Of a stretch of DNA of 7,601 nt, positions 1-5,679 are shown piece by piece. The first letter of the stretch is position 1. Each line of letters begins with the position of its first letter. The stretch is taken from positions 1-7,601 of the forward strand of contig JABWAJ010000268.1 of assembly GCA_013361075.1 (NCBI GenBank). The letters are read 5' to 3'. The notes beneath the pieces are model-generated. The model did no database searches, was not told where the DNA came from, and saw nothing but the letters and a program-made list of their open reading frames with translations. The position numbers were made by a program, and so were the translations under genes. This stretch comes from Saprospiraceae bacterium (GTDB lineage: Bacteria > Bacteroidota > Bacteroidia > Chitinophagales > Saprospiraceae).

Positions 1-231
1 GGTACAAGTGATCGAACTCATGTCAATTTCAAAACTTCCGCCGGTCAGTTTGCCACCATCAATATTCAGTTTACCTGACTTCACTTTCACATTACCGGTG
101 TGCGATCCGGTTACTTTGTAGCCATTCCATACAATATTGCTGGATGTAATATCCACATTGTAGTTGGTAGAAACAAGCGCGAAGGACATGGCGGCCAAAG
201 CCAAAACCGGAAGGACAAAAAGTCTTTTCAT
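1..231 (-). CDS. Secreted YceI-family protein, N-terminal part (runs off left edge)
   Basis: The visible 77 codons read from an ATG at 231 down to the window edge, so the C-terminal half is missing. Residues 1-20 (MKRLFVLPVLALAAMSFALV) are a typical signal peptide, placing the protein in the periplasm or outside. The mature part begins with the YceI pattern: Y-N-V-D (24-27), I-V-W-N-G-Y-K-V-T-G-S-H-T-G (34-47), then alternating strands with G-G-K-L-T-G-G-S-F-E-I-D-M (59-71). YceI proteins are lipocalin-like beta-barrels; characterised members bind polyisoprenoids, and many are of unknown role. A second YceI-like gene lies at 1226-1771 but lacks a signal peptide, so the two would act in different compartments. 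No good promoter match was found in the roughly 70 bases before the start. The gene follows the dioxygenase gene on the same strand after 109 bp containing a stem-loop, so it is probably transcribed separately. The family call is firm; the ligand is unknown. Confidence 0.85.
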   Translation of the reverse strand, partial: MKRLFVLPVLALAAMSFALVSTNYNVDITSSNIVWNGYKVTGSHTGNVKVKSGKLNIDGGKLTGGSFEIDMSSITCT

Positions 232-290
232 GTTGCTAAATTTATTGGTGAATGAATGAATTACTCGATTGAACATTTGGTTATCTTGAG

Positions 291-312
291 ATTTGAGGAT
301 TCAAATATTTGA
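291..312. repeat. Overlapping AT-rich palindromes upstream of the secreted yceI-like gene
   Basis: Two perfect palindromes share a half-site. ATTTGA-GGAT-TCAAAT spans 291-306, and TCAAATATTTGA spans 301-312. Another TCAAAT lies at 324-329, giving four ATTTGA half-sites in alternating orientation. They lie 60-100 bp before the start of the secreted YceI-like gene, where a regulator could bind. The half-sites resemble, but do not match, the spacing of the FNR-type box at 1859-1872. An operator role is inference. Confidence 0.4.
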
Positions 313-333
313 GGCAATCGCCATCAAATATTT
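303..333 (-). terminator. Stem-loop after the yceI-dioxygenase operon
   Basis: AAATATTTGA (303-312) is the exact reverse complement of TCAAATATTT (324-333). Inside it GGC (313-315) pairs with GCC (320-322) around the loop 316-319, leaving one bulged base at 323. This gives a 13-bp stem starting 7 bases after the dioxygenase stop codon. The position suits a transcription terminator or an mRNA 3' end protector. The stem base is AT-rich and no clean U-run follows, so it is not a textbook intrinsic terminator. Confidence 0.5.
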
Positions 334-340
334 CCACCCC

Positions 341-1210
341 TCAACCCAGAATCACACTCCTCATAGAAATGGACCCGAGGTCAAATTTTTCATTAAAGAA
401 CTGAAGATTGTCTGTTTTATTCCGCAGCCCGAGCACATACATCAACGGCAAATAATGGTCGTTGGTTGGATGGGCCATTTGGGCAACGCGTCCGGACTGC
501 TGATAGTTAACAAGCGATTGGTGGTCTTGGTTTTCAATTTTTTCTTTTACGAATGCATCAAACTCCAGGGCCCAATCGGGTGCTGCTCCATTTTGTGAGA
601 TGGCGCGCAGGTTGTGAACGATGTTGCCACTACCTATAATCAGGACGCCTTTGGTGCGCAAAAAAGCCAGTTCGCGTGCCAGGTCATAGTGATATTGCGG
701 AGACTTGTAATAGTCAATGCTCATTTGAAAAACCGGAATTTTTGCTTCCGGGAACATAGGCTTCAGCACACTCCAGGTACCGTGATCCAATCCCCATTCA
801 AAGCTTTCATGAACGGGAGTCGTTTTTACTTGCTCGACAACCATTTTCGCATAATCCACAGCGCCGGGTGCCGGGTATTGCTGCTGAAACAACTCATCGG
901 GAAAACCGCCGAAATCGTGGATCGTTTCCGGGTATTCGTTCATGGAGACGTGAGTACCCCGGGTCAGCCAATGCGCTGAAATGGACAAGATGGCTTTTGG
1001 CGGAGCTAGTTTTTGCCCCAATTCCACCCAACTTTTGCGCCACGGGTTGTCCGTAATGGCGTTCATTGGATTGCCATGGCCAAGGAACAGCACCGGCATG
1101 GTGTCGCTGGTCTCTAAGGTATCCGTGAGCTGCCCAAAGTCTTTCAGTTTCATCGCTGCAAATGCAAGTGGCAAGGCTGCCGTTAGTTTCAGAAACGATT
1201 TTCGGTTCAT
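341..1210 (-). CDS. ygiD: Extradiol ring-cleavage dioxygenase, DODA/YgiD type, with export-like N-terminus
   Basis: This 289-residue protein belongs to the class III extradiol dioxygenases (LigB superfamily), whose YgiD/DODA members open the ring of catechols such as 4,5-DOPA. Family landmarks are in order: G-H45-G-N-P-M, S-A-H80-W, G-L-D-H143-G-T-W, G-S-G-N-I-V-H199-N and H-P-T-N-D-H252-Y-L-P-L. H45, H80 and H252 are probable metal ligands, H199 is probably a ligand or active-site residue, and H143 is a candidate acid/base. The first roughly 20 residues are an addition compared with cytoplasmic YgiD: N-R-K-S-F-L-K-L followed by a hydrophobic A/L-rich stretch. This resembles a Tat signal in which the second arginine is lysine, so export is likely but unproven. 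The ATG is 15 bp after the stop of the YceI-like gene, so the two are almost certainly one operon. The stop is followed by a stem-loop. The true substrate is unknown; a non-DOPA catechol is as plausible. Confidence 0.88.
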   Translation of the reverse strand: MNRKSFLKLTAALPLAFAAMKLKDFGQLTDTLETSDTMPVLFLGHGNPMNAITDNPWRKSWVELGQKLAPPKAILSISAHWLTRGTHVSMNEYPETIHDFGGFPDELFQQQYPAPGAVDYAKMVVEQVKTTPVHESFEWGLDHGTWSVLKPMFPEAKIPVFQMSIDYYKSPQYHYDLARELAFLRTKGVLIIGSGNIVHNLRAISQNGAAPDWALEFDAFVKEKIENQDHQSLVNYQQSGRVAQMAHPTNDHYLPLMYVLGLRNKTDNLQFFNEKFDLGSISMRSVILG

Positions 1211-1225
1211 GCCCGATGGGTTTGG

Positions 1226-1771
1226 TTAAGCCTGTTTCGTCAATTCAATGAATGCTTCGATTTTTACTTCTTCGCTTACCGTCAGTCCGCCGGCTTCTGT
1301 GATGGCATTCCACTTCAAACCAAAGTCAGTGCGGTTGATTTTTCCGCTTAGTTCGAAGCCCGCTTTAATACTACCCCATGGATCTTTGTGCGTGCCATTG
1401 TACTCAACGGCAAGTTGAACCGGTTGAGTAACACCGCGAATGGTCAGATTGCCGTTCAATTCGTAAGCATTGCCTTTGATTTGCCGGAAAGATGTAGATG
1501 CAAAACCCATCACCGGGTGTTGTTCTGCATCGAAAAAGTCGGCGCTTCTCAGGTGTTCGTCGCGGTGTTCGTTGCCCGTTGTAACAGAAGCGGTTTGCGC
1601 TTCAAAAGAGATGAATGCATCCTGGAAATCATCATTTTCTGATTCTACAGTAGCAGTAAAGTCGGTAAACTTCCCCGTTACAGTAGAGATCATGAGGTGT
1701 TTTACCTTGAAGTTAATCTCGCTGTGGGCGAGGTCAATTGCCCATTGGCTTGCTATAGCTTGTGTTTGCAT
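1226..1771 (-). CDS. YceI-family lipocalin-like protein without signal peptide
   Basis: This complete 181-residue YceI-domain protein fills nearly the whole reading frame. Conserved segments are W-A-I-D-L-A-H-S-E-I-N-F-K-V-K-H (10-25) with S-T-V-T-G-K-F (29-35), the T-G-N-E-H-R-D-E-H-L-R-S-A-D-F-F-D block (65-81) ending in H-P, G-N-L-T-I-R-G-V-T-Q-P-V (107-118), and G-K-I-N-R-T-D-F-G-L-K-W-N (143-155). Known family members form a barrel that binds a polyisoprenoid or similar amphiphile. No signal peptide is visible, so it should be cytoplasmic, unlike the paralogue at the left edge. The ATG at 1771 is preceded by an A-rich leader and by a good Bacteroidota promoter (1805-1836). The dioxygenase gene follows after 15 bp. 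Joint expression suggests that the YceI-like protein binds a hydrophobic or quinone-type compound related to the dioxygenase substrate; that is inference. Confidence 0.9.
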   Translation of the reverse strand: MQTQAIASQWAIDLAHSEINFKVKHLMISTVTGKFTDFTATVESENDDFQDAFISFEAQTASVTTGNEHRDEHLRSADFFDAEQHPVMGFASTSFRQIKGNAYELNGNLTIRGVTQPVQLAVEYNGTHKDPWGSIKAGFELSGKINRTDFGLKWNAITEAGGLTVSEEVKIEAFIELTKQA

Positions 1772-1804
1772 GATTTTGCGATTTTTTTCGTAAAATTAAT
1801 GAGG

Positions 1805-1836
1805 CAAAGTTACCGGCCTCAAAGCCAGGCTACCAA
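1805..1836 (-). promoter_or_regulatory. Promoter of the yceI-dioxygenase operon
   Basis: On the minus strand, TAACTTTG (1812 to 1805) matches the Bacteroidota -7 element TAnnTTTG at every fixed position. A TTG (1836-1834) lies 21 bases upstream, inside the usual 17-23 range. Transcription would begin near 1801, giving a leader of about 30 bases before the YceI ATG. The FNR-type dyad at 1859-1872 is centred about 64 bp upstream of that start. Confidence 0.65.
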
Positions 1837-1858
1837 TAAGGCAGGTTAAGAAATTCAA

Positions 1859-1872
1859 TTGATGTAGATCAA
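1859..1872. promoter_or_regulatory. FNR-type operator TTGAT-N4-ATCAA
   Basis: TTGATGTAGATCAA is a perfect match to the FNR consensus dyad. It overlaps the stop codon of the Crp/Fnr regulator gene. It is centred about 64 bp before the predicted start of yceI-dioxygenase transcription, close to the -61.5 position used for class I activation by Crp/Fnr proteins. Ten fixed bases are expected by chance about 0.007 times in a window this size, assuming equal base frequencies. The adjacent regulator carries the matching E-x-x-S-R helix. Binding is inferred. Confidence 0.55.
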
Positions 1873-2465
1873 GATTTGGACCGATCACTGCGCATGGTTC
1901 CTTCTTTTCTAAGGCGGCTAAGGCTTTCGGGAGCAATGCCTAAATAGGATGCAATGTGGTGATTGGCAACGCGTTGCACAACTTTTGGGTAACGTTCCAT
2001 GAACTCCAGATAGCGGTCGTAGGCAGGTTGGCTCATCACAGAAAGTAGTCTGTTTTGGGTTGCGACAAGGGAATTTTGAATGATGATTCGAAAAAATCGC
2101 TCGAATTTTGGCAATTCAGCGTATAACCGTTCCTGGTCTTCATAGTGGATTTGGAGGATGTCGCAATCTTCCAGGCACTCGATATTCAACCGTGCGGGTG
2201 TTCCGGTGGTAAGGGCCGCCATATCCCCAATCCACCAGTCTTCCAGCGCAAACTGAATGATGTGTTCCTTTCCGGAATTATCTGCTTTGAAAGCCCGTAA
2301 GCATCCTTTAACTACATAATAGGAATAATGGGTATGGTCGCCCTGCTGAACAAGGTATTGGCGTTTGCGCAGTTTCCGGGCAGTCATAAACGTCAGGAAA
2401 TGCTCGAATTCTGCATCGCTCAACGAAATGTGGCGTTCAATGTTTTTACGGATGTCTCCGTGCAT
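1869..2465 (-). CDS. Crp/Fnr-family transcriptional regulator
   Basis: I chose the ATG at 2465 (198 residues). The frame is open up to a TTG at 2498, but those 11 extra residues look unlike the family. Residues about 10-115 form the cyclic-nucleotide-binding-like beta-roll, with Y-L-V-Q-Q-G-D (37-43), V-K-G-C-L-R-A-F (52-59) and I-I-Q-F-A-L-E-D-W-W-I-G-D (69-81). The K-F-E-R-F-F-R-I-I-I-Q-N dimer helix (120-131) follows. The C-terminal helix-turn-helix has I-A-S-Y-L-G-I-A-P-E180-S-L-S183-R184. E-x-x-S-R is the FNR-type DNA-reading signature for TTGAT half-sites, and such a site overlaps this gene's end. The CRP phosphate-binding R-S-A is absent, so cAMP sensing is unlikely. Only C55, C97 and C101 are present and there is no N-terminal cysteine cluster, so it is not an Fe-S oxygen sensor like FNR. 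The effector is unknown. The likely target is the downstream yceI-dioxygenase operon. Confidence 0.88.
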   Translation of the reverse strand: MHGDIRKNIERHISLSDAEFEHFLTFMTARKLRKRQYLVQQGDHTHYSYYVVKGCLRAFKADNSGKEHIIQFALEDWWIGDMAALTTGTPARLNIECLEDCDILQIHYEDQERLYAELPKFERFFRIIIQNSLVATQNRLLSVMSQPAYDRYLEFMERYPKVVQRVANHHIASYLGIAPESLSRLRKEGTMRSDRSKS

Positions 2466-2506
2466 AATGGTTGATATTGCTGGTGGATGTATTGGCAATA
2501 GTAGCC

Positions 2507-2530
2507 ATTGAAAGATTGAAAGAATGAAAC
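2507..2530. repeat. Short 8-bp tandem repeat in regulator upstream region
   Basis: ATTGAAAG occurs twice back to back (2507-2514 and 2515-2522), followed by a related AATGAAAC (2523-2530). The repeat lies 40-65 bp upstream of the Crp/Fnr regulator ATG, in the region shared with the divergent yebC gene. It may be slippage-derived or a binding site; nothing in the sequence decides which. Confidence 0.35.
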
Positions 2531-2549
2531 AATGCTTTTGCTAAAACGG

Positions 2550-2561
2550 TTGTGCTCACAA
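2550..2561. promoter_or_regulatory. Small dyad TTGTG-N2-CACAA between the regulator gene and yebC
   Basis: TTGTGCTCACAA has perfect 5-bp arms. It lies 85 bp upstream of the Crp/Fnr ATG and about 105 bp upstream of yebC. Dyads of this kind often bind a dimeric regulator, so autoregulation is possible. Its spacing differs from both the CRP (TGTGA-N6-TCACA) and FNR consensus, so the assignment is weak. Confidence 0.25.
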
Positions 2562-2598
2562 AATTGCAGTCAATACAACTTACAAAAATTAGAATCCT

Positions 2599-2606
2599 TA
2601 TCTTCG
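2599..2606 (+). promoter_or_regulatory. Probable -7 element of the yebC promoter
   Basis: TATCTTCG matches TAnnTTTG at all but one fixed base. Transcription would start near 2613, leaving a leader of about 55 bases before the yebC ATG. No convincing TTG lies 17-23 bases upstream; the nearest candidate is TTG at 2564-2566, which is too far. Only the -7 part is therefore marked. Confidence 0.35.
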
Positions 2607-2666
2607 CACCCGCATTTCAAAATGTCTTACATCTTATACCTAAACATTTAATATCTTTATATTGAC

Positions 2667-3389
2667 ATGGGACGCGCATTTGAATATCGCAAGGATCGAA
2701 AAATGAAACGGTGGTCGGGAATGGCTAAGGCATTTACCCGAATCGGAAGGGAAATTGCCATGGCTGTTAAGGAAGGTGGCGGAGATCCGAATTATAACGC
2801 CCGCCTGCGGATGGCCATCCAAAACGCCAAAGCTGCCAACATGCCCAAAGCCAATGTTGAAAATGCCATTAAAAAAGCGACTTCAAAAGACGCGGAAGAT
2901 TACGATCAGGTATTGTATGAAGGCTATGCTCCGCATGGTATTGCACTCATGGTGGAGACGGCTACCAACAACATCAACCGCACCGTCGCCAATGTGCGCC
3001 ACGTCTTTTCCAAATATGGAGGCAGCCTGGGCACTTCTGGTTCGGTTGAATTTATGTTTCAGCACAGGGGCGTCATCAAAATCAAATCTGATGGTGTTAA
3101 CCTTGAAGATCTGGAACTGGAGTTGATTGATTTCGGGCTGGAAGAAATTCAGCCGGAAGAAGAAGAGGGTTTGTTGGCGTTATACACAGATTTCAGTAAC
3201 TTCGGCTCGTTGCAAAAAGCTTTGGAAGAACGCAACATTGAAGTGGAAAATGCTGAAGCGATCCGAATCCCTGTTCATGCCAAAAAACTGGATGATGCTC
3301 AGGCGGAAGACGTGATCCGGTTGATTGAAAAAATGGAAGAAGACGATGACGTTCTCAACGTATTCCACAATATGGACATGAGCGAATAA
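2667..3389 (+). CDS. yebC: YebC/TACO1-family translation factor
   Basis: This 240-residue protein has the usual length and layout of the YebC family. Landmarks are K-E-G-G-G-D-P-x-x-N-x-R-L-R (35-48), N-M-P-K-A-N-V-E-N-A-I-K-K-A (58-71), Y-E-G-Y-A-P-H-G-I-A (84-93), E-T-A-T-N-N-x-N-R-T-V-A-N-V-R (97-111) and K-Y-G-G-S-L-G (116-122). Recent work on bacterial YebC proteins and mitochondrial TACO1 supports a role in relieving ribosome stalling at polyproline stretches; older annotations call them transcriptional regulators. The first 20 residues (MGRAFEYRKDRKMKRWSGMA) replace the usual M-A-G-H-S-K-W-A-N-I-K-H-R-K, as is usual in Bacteroidota members. The ATG at 2667 is preceded by an A/T-rich leader with no Shine-Dalgarno sequence. 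It is divergent from the Crp/Fnr gene across about 200 bp. A T-rich run follows the stop but has no clear hairpin. Cytosolic. Confidence 0.93.
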   Translation: MGRAFEYRKDRKMKRWSGMAKAFTRIGREIAMAVKEGGGDPNYNARLRMAIQNAKAANMPKANVENAIKKATSKDAEDYDQVLYEGYAPHGIALMVETATNNINRTVANVRHVFSKYGGSLGTSGSVEFMFQHRGVIKIKSDGVNLEDLELELIDFGLEEIQPEEEEGLLALYTDFSNFGSLQKALEERNIEVENAEAIRIPVHAKKLDDAQAEDVIRLIEKMEEDDDVLNVFHNMDMSE

Positions 3390-3470
3390 TTTTTTCACAG
3401 GTGCAGCGGTTGTGCAAAAGTGCCGAATTACTTTTTCTCAACCGCCTTTCCACTCTAATTGATCCTTGCA

Positions 3471-4259
3471 ATGGAACTGAAAATTTATCAGGTAGATGCT
3501 TTTTCGGATCGCTTGTTTAGCGGCAATCCGGCAGCTATTTGTCCCTTGCAGGAGTGGTTGCCTGATGACCTGTTGCTTGCCATATCCCAGGAAAATAACT
3601 TGTCGGAAACAGCCTATATTGTTCCGGAATCAAATGGCTACCGGATTCGGTGGTTCACACCGACAACGGAAGTGAAACTTTGCGGACATGCTACGCTGGC
3701 GGCGGCGCATGTGCTGTACAAACACCTTGGTTACGAGGCTGATCAGGTTGTTTTTCATACCCTCAGCGGCCTGCTTATGGTGCAACGCACCGAAGGAGGT
3801 TACATGATGAACTTTCCCGCTGATACGTTGCGTCATGTTTCAGCTCCGCTGGCGCTCATAGTTGCGCTGGGACTTACGCCTTCAAAAGTTTTCCTCGGAC
3901 GGGAAGACTACCTGGTTGTACTCGAAAACAGCCAGCAGGTGGCCGGGCTTAATCCCGATTTTTCTGCCATGCGCCGCCTTCAGGGGCGGGGCGTTATTGT
4001 CACAGCGCCTTGCGAAGACAATAGCGCTGATTTCATTTCCCGTTGTTTTTATCCCAATGCCGGAATTGACGAAGACCCCGTTACGGGTTCTGCACATACG
4101 ACCATGACGCCCTATTGGGCAGAGCGGTTGGGCAAAACTGAGCTTTTTGCCCGCCAGATTTCGCGCCGTGGAGGTACCATGAAGTGCAAAATGATGGACG
4201 ACCGTGTTCAACTCATTGGCCAGGCTGTTACTTACCTGACAGGGTTGGCCCACATATAA
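3471..4259 (+). CDS. PhzF-family isomerase-like protein
   Basis: I start at the ATG at 3471 (262 residues), because M-E-L-K-I-Y-Q-V-D-A-F is the standard PhzF-family opening; an in-frame ATG at 3459 would add four residues with no family support. PhzF-fold proteins are diaminopimelate-epimerase-like two-domain enzymes; PhzF itself isomerises dihydro-hydroxyanthranilate in phenazine synthesis. Counterparts of its active-site residues are visible: E46 in N-L-S-E-T-A-Y, H73 in L-C-G-H-A-T, and D202 and S207 in E-D-P-V-T-G-S-A-H. G18-N-P-A-A is also conserved. No phenazine genes are nearby, so this is a stand-alone homologue of unknown substrate, as is common in bacteria. It lies 81 bp after yebC on the same strand. 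A poor promoter match (TTG 3410-3412, TACTTTTT 3429-3436, spacing 16) is the only candidate in that gap, so read-through from yebC is possible. Cytosolic. Confidence 0.9.
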   Translation: MELKIYQVDAFSDRLFSGNPAAICPLQEWLPDDLLLAISQENNLSETAYIVPESNGYRIRWFTPTTEVKLCGHATLAAAHVLYKHLGYEADQVVFHTLSGLLMVQRTEGGYMMNFPADTLRHVSAPLALIVALGLTPSKVFLGREDYLVVLENSQQVAGLNPDFSAMRRLQGRGVIVTAPCEDNSADFISRCFYPNAGIDEDPVTGSAHTTMTPYWAERLGKTELFARQISRRGGTMKCKMMDDRVQLIGQAVTYLTGLAHI

Positions 4260-4267
4260 ATTGCGTT

Positions 4268-5509
4268 TCAGGCAGATTGACGACGTAGTTCTGAAAACCG
4301 CACCATCCGCTGCCGAAGCAGGGTAAAGCCAATTGCTGCCGAAACACAGCAACCCATCAACACGTGCCAGAGTGTTGAATAGCCATAATCTTCCACTATT
4401 TTCAGACCAATAATTGGAGCCAGCACATGCGCAGCTGAATAGGCCATTGCGTATAATGCCATGTATTGACCCCGGTTTTCCGGACGGGAGCGCGAAACGG
4501 CAAACGAATTGGTGAACGGCATGTTCAGGATTTCCCCAAAAGTGATGATGACCATAGCAAAGATGGCTAAGGGTAAAATATGGGGAAAAAAGTTGAACAC
4601 CCAAAACGACAGGCCAATGAGCAGCGTCCCTGAACGGATGACGCGCAATGGCGGCAATTTCGATTCCAGCGAATAAACGATGGGCATTTCAAGCGCCGCA
4701 ATCAACAAACCGTTGAGTGCGAGCAACCATCCGATCTCCGATTCGTTTAACAAAAAATCTTCTTTTAAAAAAACCGGGAGGGTCGAAAACAACTGCATGA
4801 ACGAAAATGCACTGATGGCAGTGATGAGGATGAACCAAAGGTAAAATTTATCCCGGTAAGCAGAGCCGGCCACCGGCTTATCGTGATGGCTGGGTTCTTC
4901 CTGTACAGCTTCTTTTTTTTCTGCCAGGAAGATGCGCATTAAAATGGCGGAAGCGATACAGGTAAGACCGTCAACCCAAAAAAGCCAGCTATAGCCTTTT
5001 GTTCCGGCTAAAATTCCACCTACTGCCGGCCCAACAGCAAAACCAAGGTTTACGGCCAATCGCAACAAAGAAAATGACCTGGTTCGGTTGGCCGGAATGC
5101 TGTAAAAAGAGGCCGCAGAAATATTGGCCGGCCGGAAAGCATCTGCAACCATACTGAGTACAAATACAGCGACGCACAGCCATTCAAATTCGCGAATCGT
5201 TGCCAGTAAAATAAACAGCAACCCACTGACAAATAAGGTCCAGAACATGACCCGGTAGTAACCGATCCGGTCGGTCAAATAACCACCGAGGTAAGTGCCA
5301 AGAATGGAACCCATTCCAAAACAGCCCATAACAATCCCTGTACGGCCTTTGCTGAAATCGAGTTCCTGAGTGAGGTAAACGGTAAGAAAAGGTAGCACCA
5401 TAGTGCCACTCCTGTTGACGAAAGAAACGAAAGCCAGCAACCAAATGTCTTTGGACAGGCCACTGAAAGAGTTTTTGTAGAGGGTGAAAAGGTGTCGTAG
5501 CAGCGCCAT
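4268..5509 (-). CDS. Major facilitator superfamily exporter, DHA1-like
   Basis: This 413-residue integral membrane protein has about 12 hydrophobic segments in two halves, joined by a charged linker near residues 193-218 (contains E-K-K-E-A and S-H-H-D-K). Motif A between helices 2 and 3 reads G-G-Y-L-T-D80-R81-I-G-Y-Y-R-V (75-87). An antiporter-type motif C, N-L-G-F-A-V-G-P-A-V-G-G, is at 154-165. A-D123-A-F-R-P in helix 4 also resembles drug:proton antiporters of the MdtH type. The likely role is proton-driven export of a small molecule from the inner membrane; the substrate cannot be read from sequence. The ATG at 5509 begins just before the first amphipathic stretch and membrane helix, with an A-rich leader. 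The gene converges on the PhzF gene with only 8 bp between the stop codons, so the two transcripts may overlap at their ends. A candidate promoter lies at 5570-5601. Confidence 0.9.
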   Translation of the reverse strand: MALLRHLFTLYKNSFSGLSKDIWLLAFVSFVNRSGTMVLPFLTVYLTQELDFSKGRTGIVMGCFGMGSILGTYLGGYLTDRIGYYRVMFWTLFVSGLLFILLATIREFEWLCVAVFVLSMVADAFRPANISAASFYSIPANRTRSFSLLRLAVNLGFAVGPAVGGILAGTKGYSWLFWVDGLTCIASAILMRIFLAEKKEAVQEEPSHHDKPVAGSAYRDKFYLWFILITAISAFSFMQLFSTLPVFLKEDFLLNESEIGWLLALNGLLIAALEMPIVYSLESKLPPLRVIRSGTLLIGLSFWVFNFFPHILPLAIFAMVIITFGEILNMPFTNSFAVSRSRPENRGQYMALYAMAYSAAHVLAPIIGLKIVEDYGYSTLWHVLMGCCVSAAIGFTLLRQRMVRFSELRRQSA

Positions 5510-5569
5510 TTCGGGTGATTCTTTTGCGAAACTAACAGCGCAACAGGGTCGGAAAGTTCAGTTTGAAGA

Positions 5570-5601
5570 AAAATATAAAGCGCAAAAGGAAAGTTGGCAA
5601 A
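5570..5601 (-). promoter_or_regulatory. Candidate promoter of the MFS exporter gene
   Basis: On the minus strand TTTG (5601-5598) is followed after 20 bases by TATATTTT (5577-5570), which matches TAnnTTTG except at the last base. A start near 5563 would leave a leader of about 55 bases. The upstream TTTG lies inside the left arm of the 12-bp inverted repeat at 5596-5655. A closer element, TAGTTTCG near 5534-5541, lacks a suitably spaced TTG. Confidence 0.4.
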
Positions 5602-5655
5602 GGGCAGTTTTATAAAGCCGGCTACGGATTTGCGTACTGGCTGCTGCCCTTTGCC
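5596..5655. repeat. 12-bp perfect inverted repeat, long stem-loop
   Basis: GGCAAAGGGCAG (5596-5607) and CTGCCCTTTGCC (5644-5655) are exact reverse complements with 36 bases between them. Within the loop, further small pairings are possible: AGCCGGCT (5616-5623) is itself palindromic, and the minus strand can pair TACG with CGTA around six bases. A separate small dyad, CGGGA-N2-TCCCG, sits at 5658-5669. The repeat lies 24 bases after the YegP-like stop and before the exporter gene. It could be a terminator, an mRNA stabiliser or a dispersed repeat. No strong U-run follows. Confidence 0.6.
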
Positions 5656-5679
5656 TTCGGGAAATCCCGGAATTTATTT

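Noticed and set aside
614..979. Plus-strand open frames opposite the dioxygenase gene
   Set aside because: They are shadows of a well-supported gene; the conserved histidine motifs are on the minus strand.
1869..2465. Regulator as an oxygen-sensing FNR or a cAMP receptor
   Set aside because: There is no N-terminal cysteine cluster and only three scattered cysteines, and the cAMP phosphate-binding R-S-A is missing. Only the DNA-reading helix is FNR-like.
2652..2659. TATCTTTA as the -7 element for yebC
   Set aside because: It lies only seven bases before the ATG, which would make the mRNA leaderless. The match at 2599-2606 is better placed.
3348..3398. Terminator after yebC (ACGTT-N3-AACGT followed later by a T-run)
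   Set aside because: The short dyad is inside the coding region and about 30 bases from the T-run, so the two do not form an intrinsic terminator.
3471..4259. Phenazine biosynthesis locus
   Set aside because: PhzF-like proteins are common in bacteria without phenazines, and no other phenazine gene is nearby.
3882..4604. Minus-strand open frame of 240 codons spanning the PhzF and MFS gene ends
   Set aside because: It runs antisense through the PhzF gene and out of frame through the MFS gene, both of which have strong family motifs. Its translation shows no recognisable domain.
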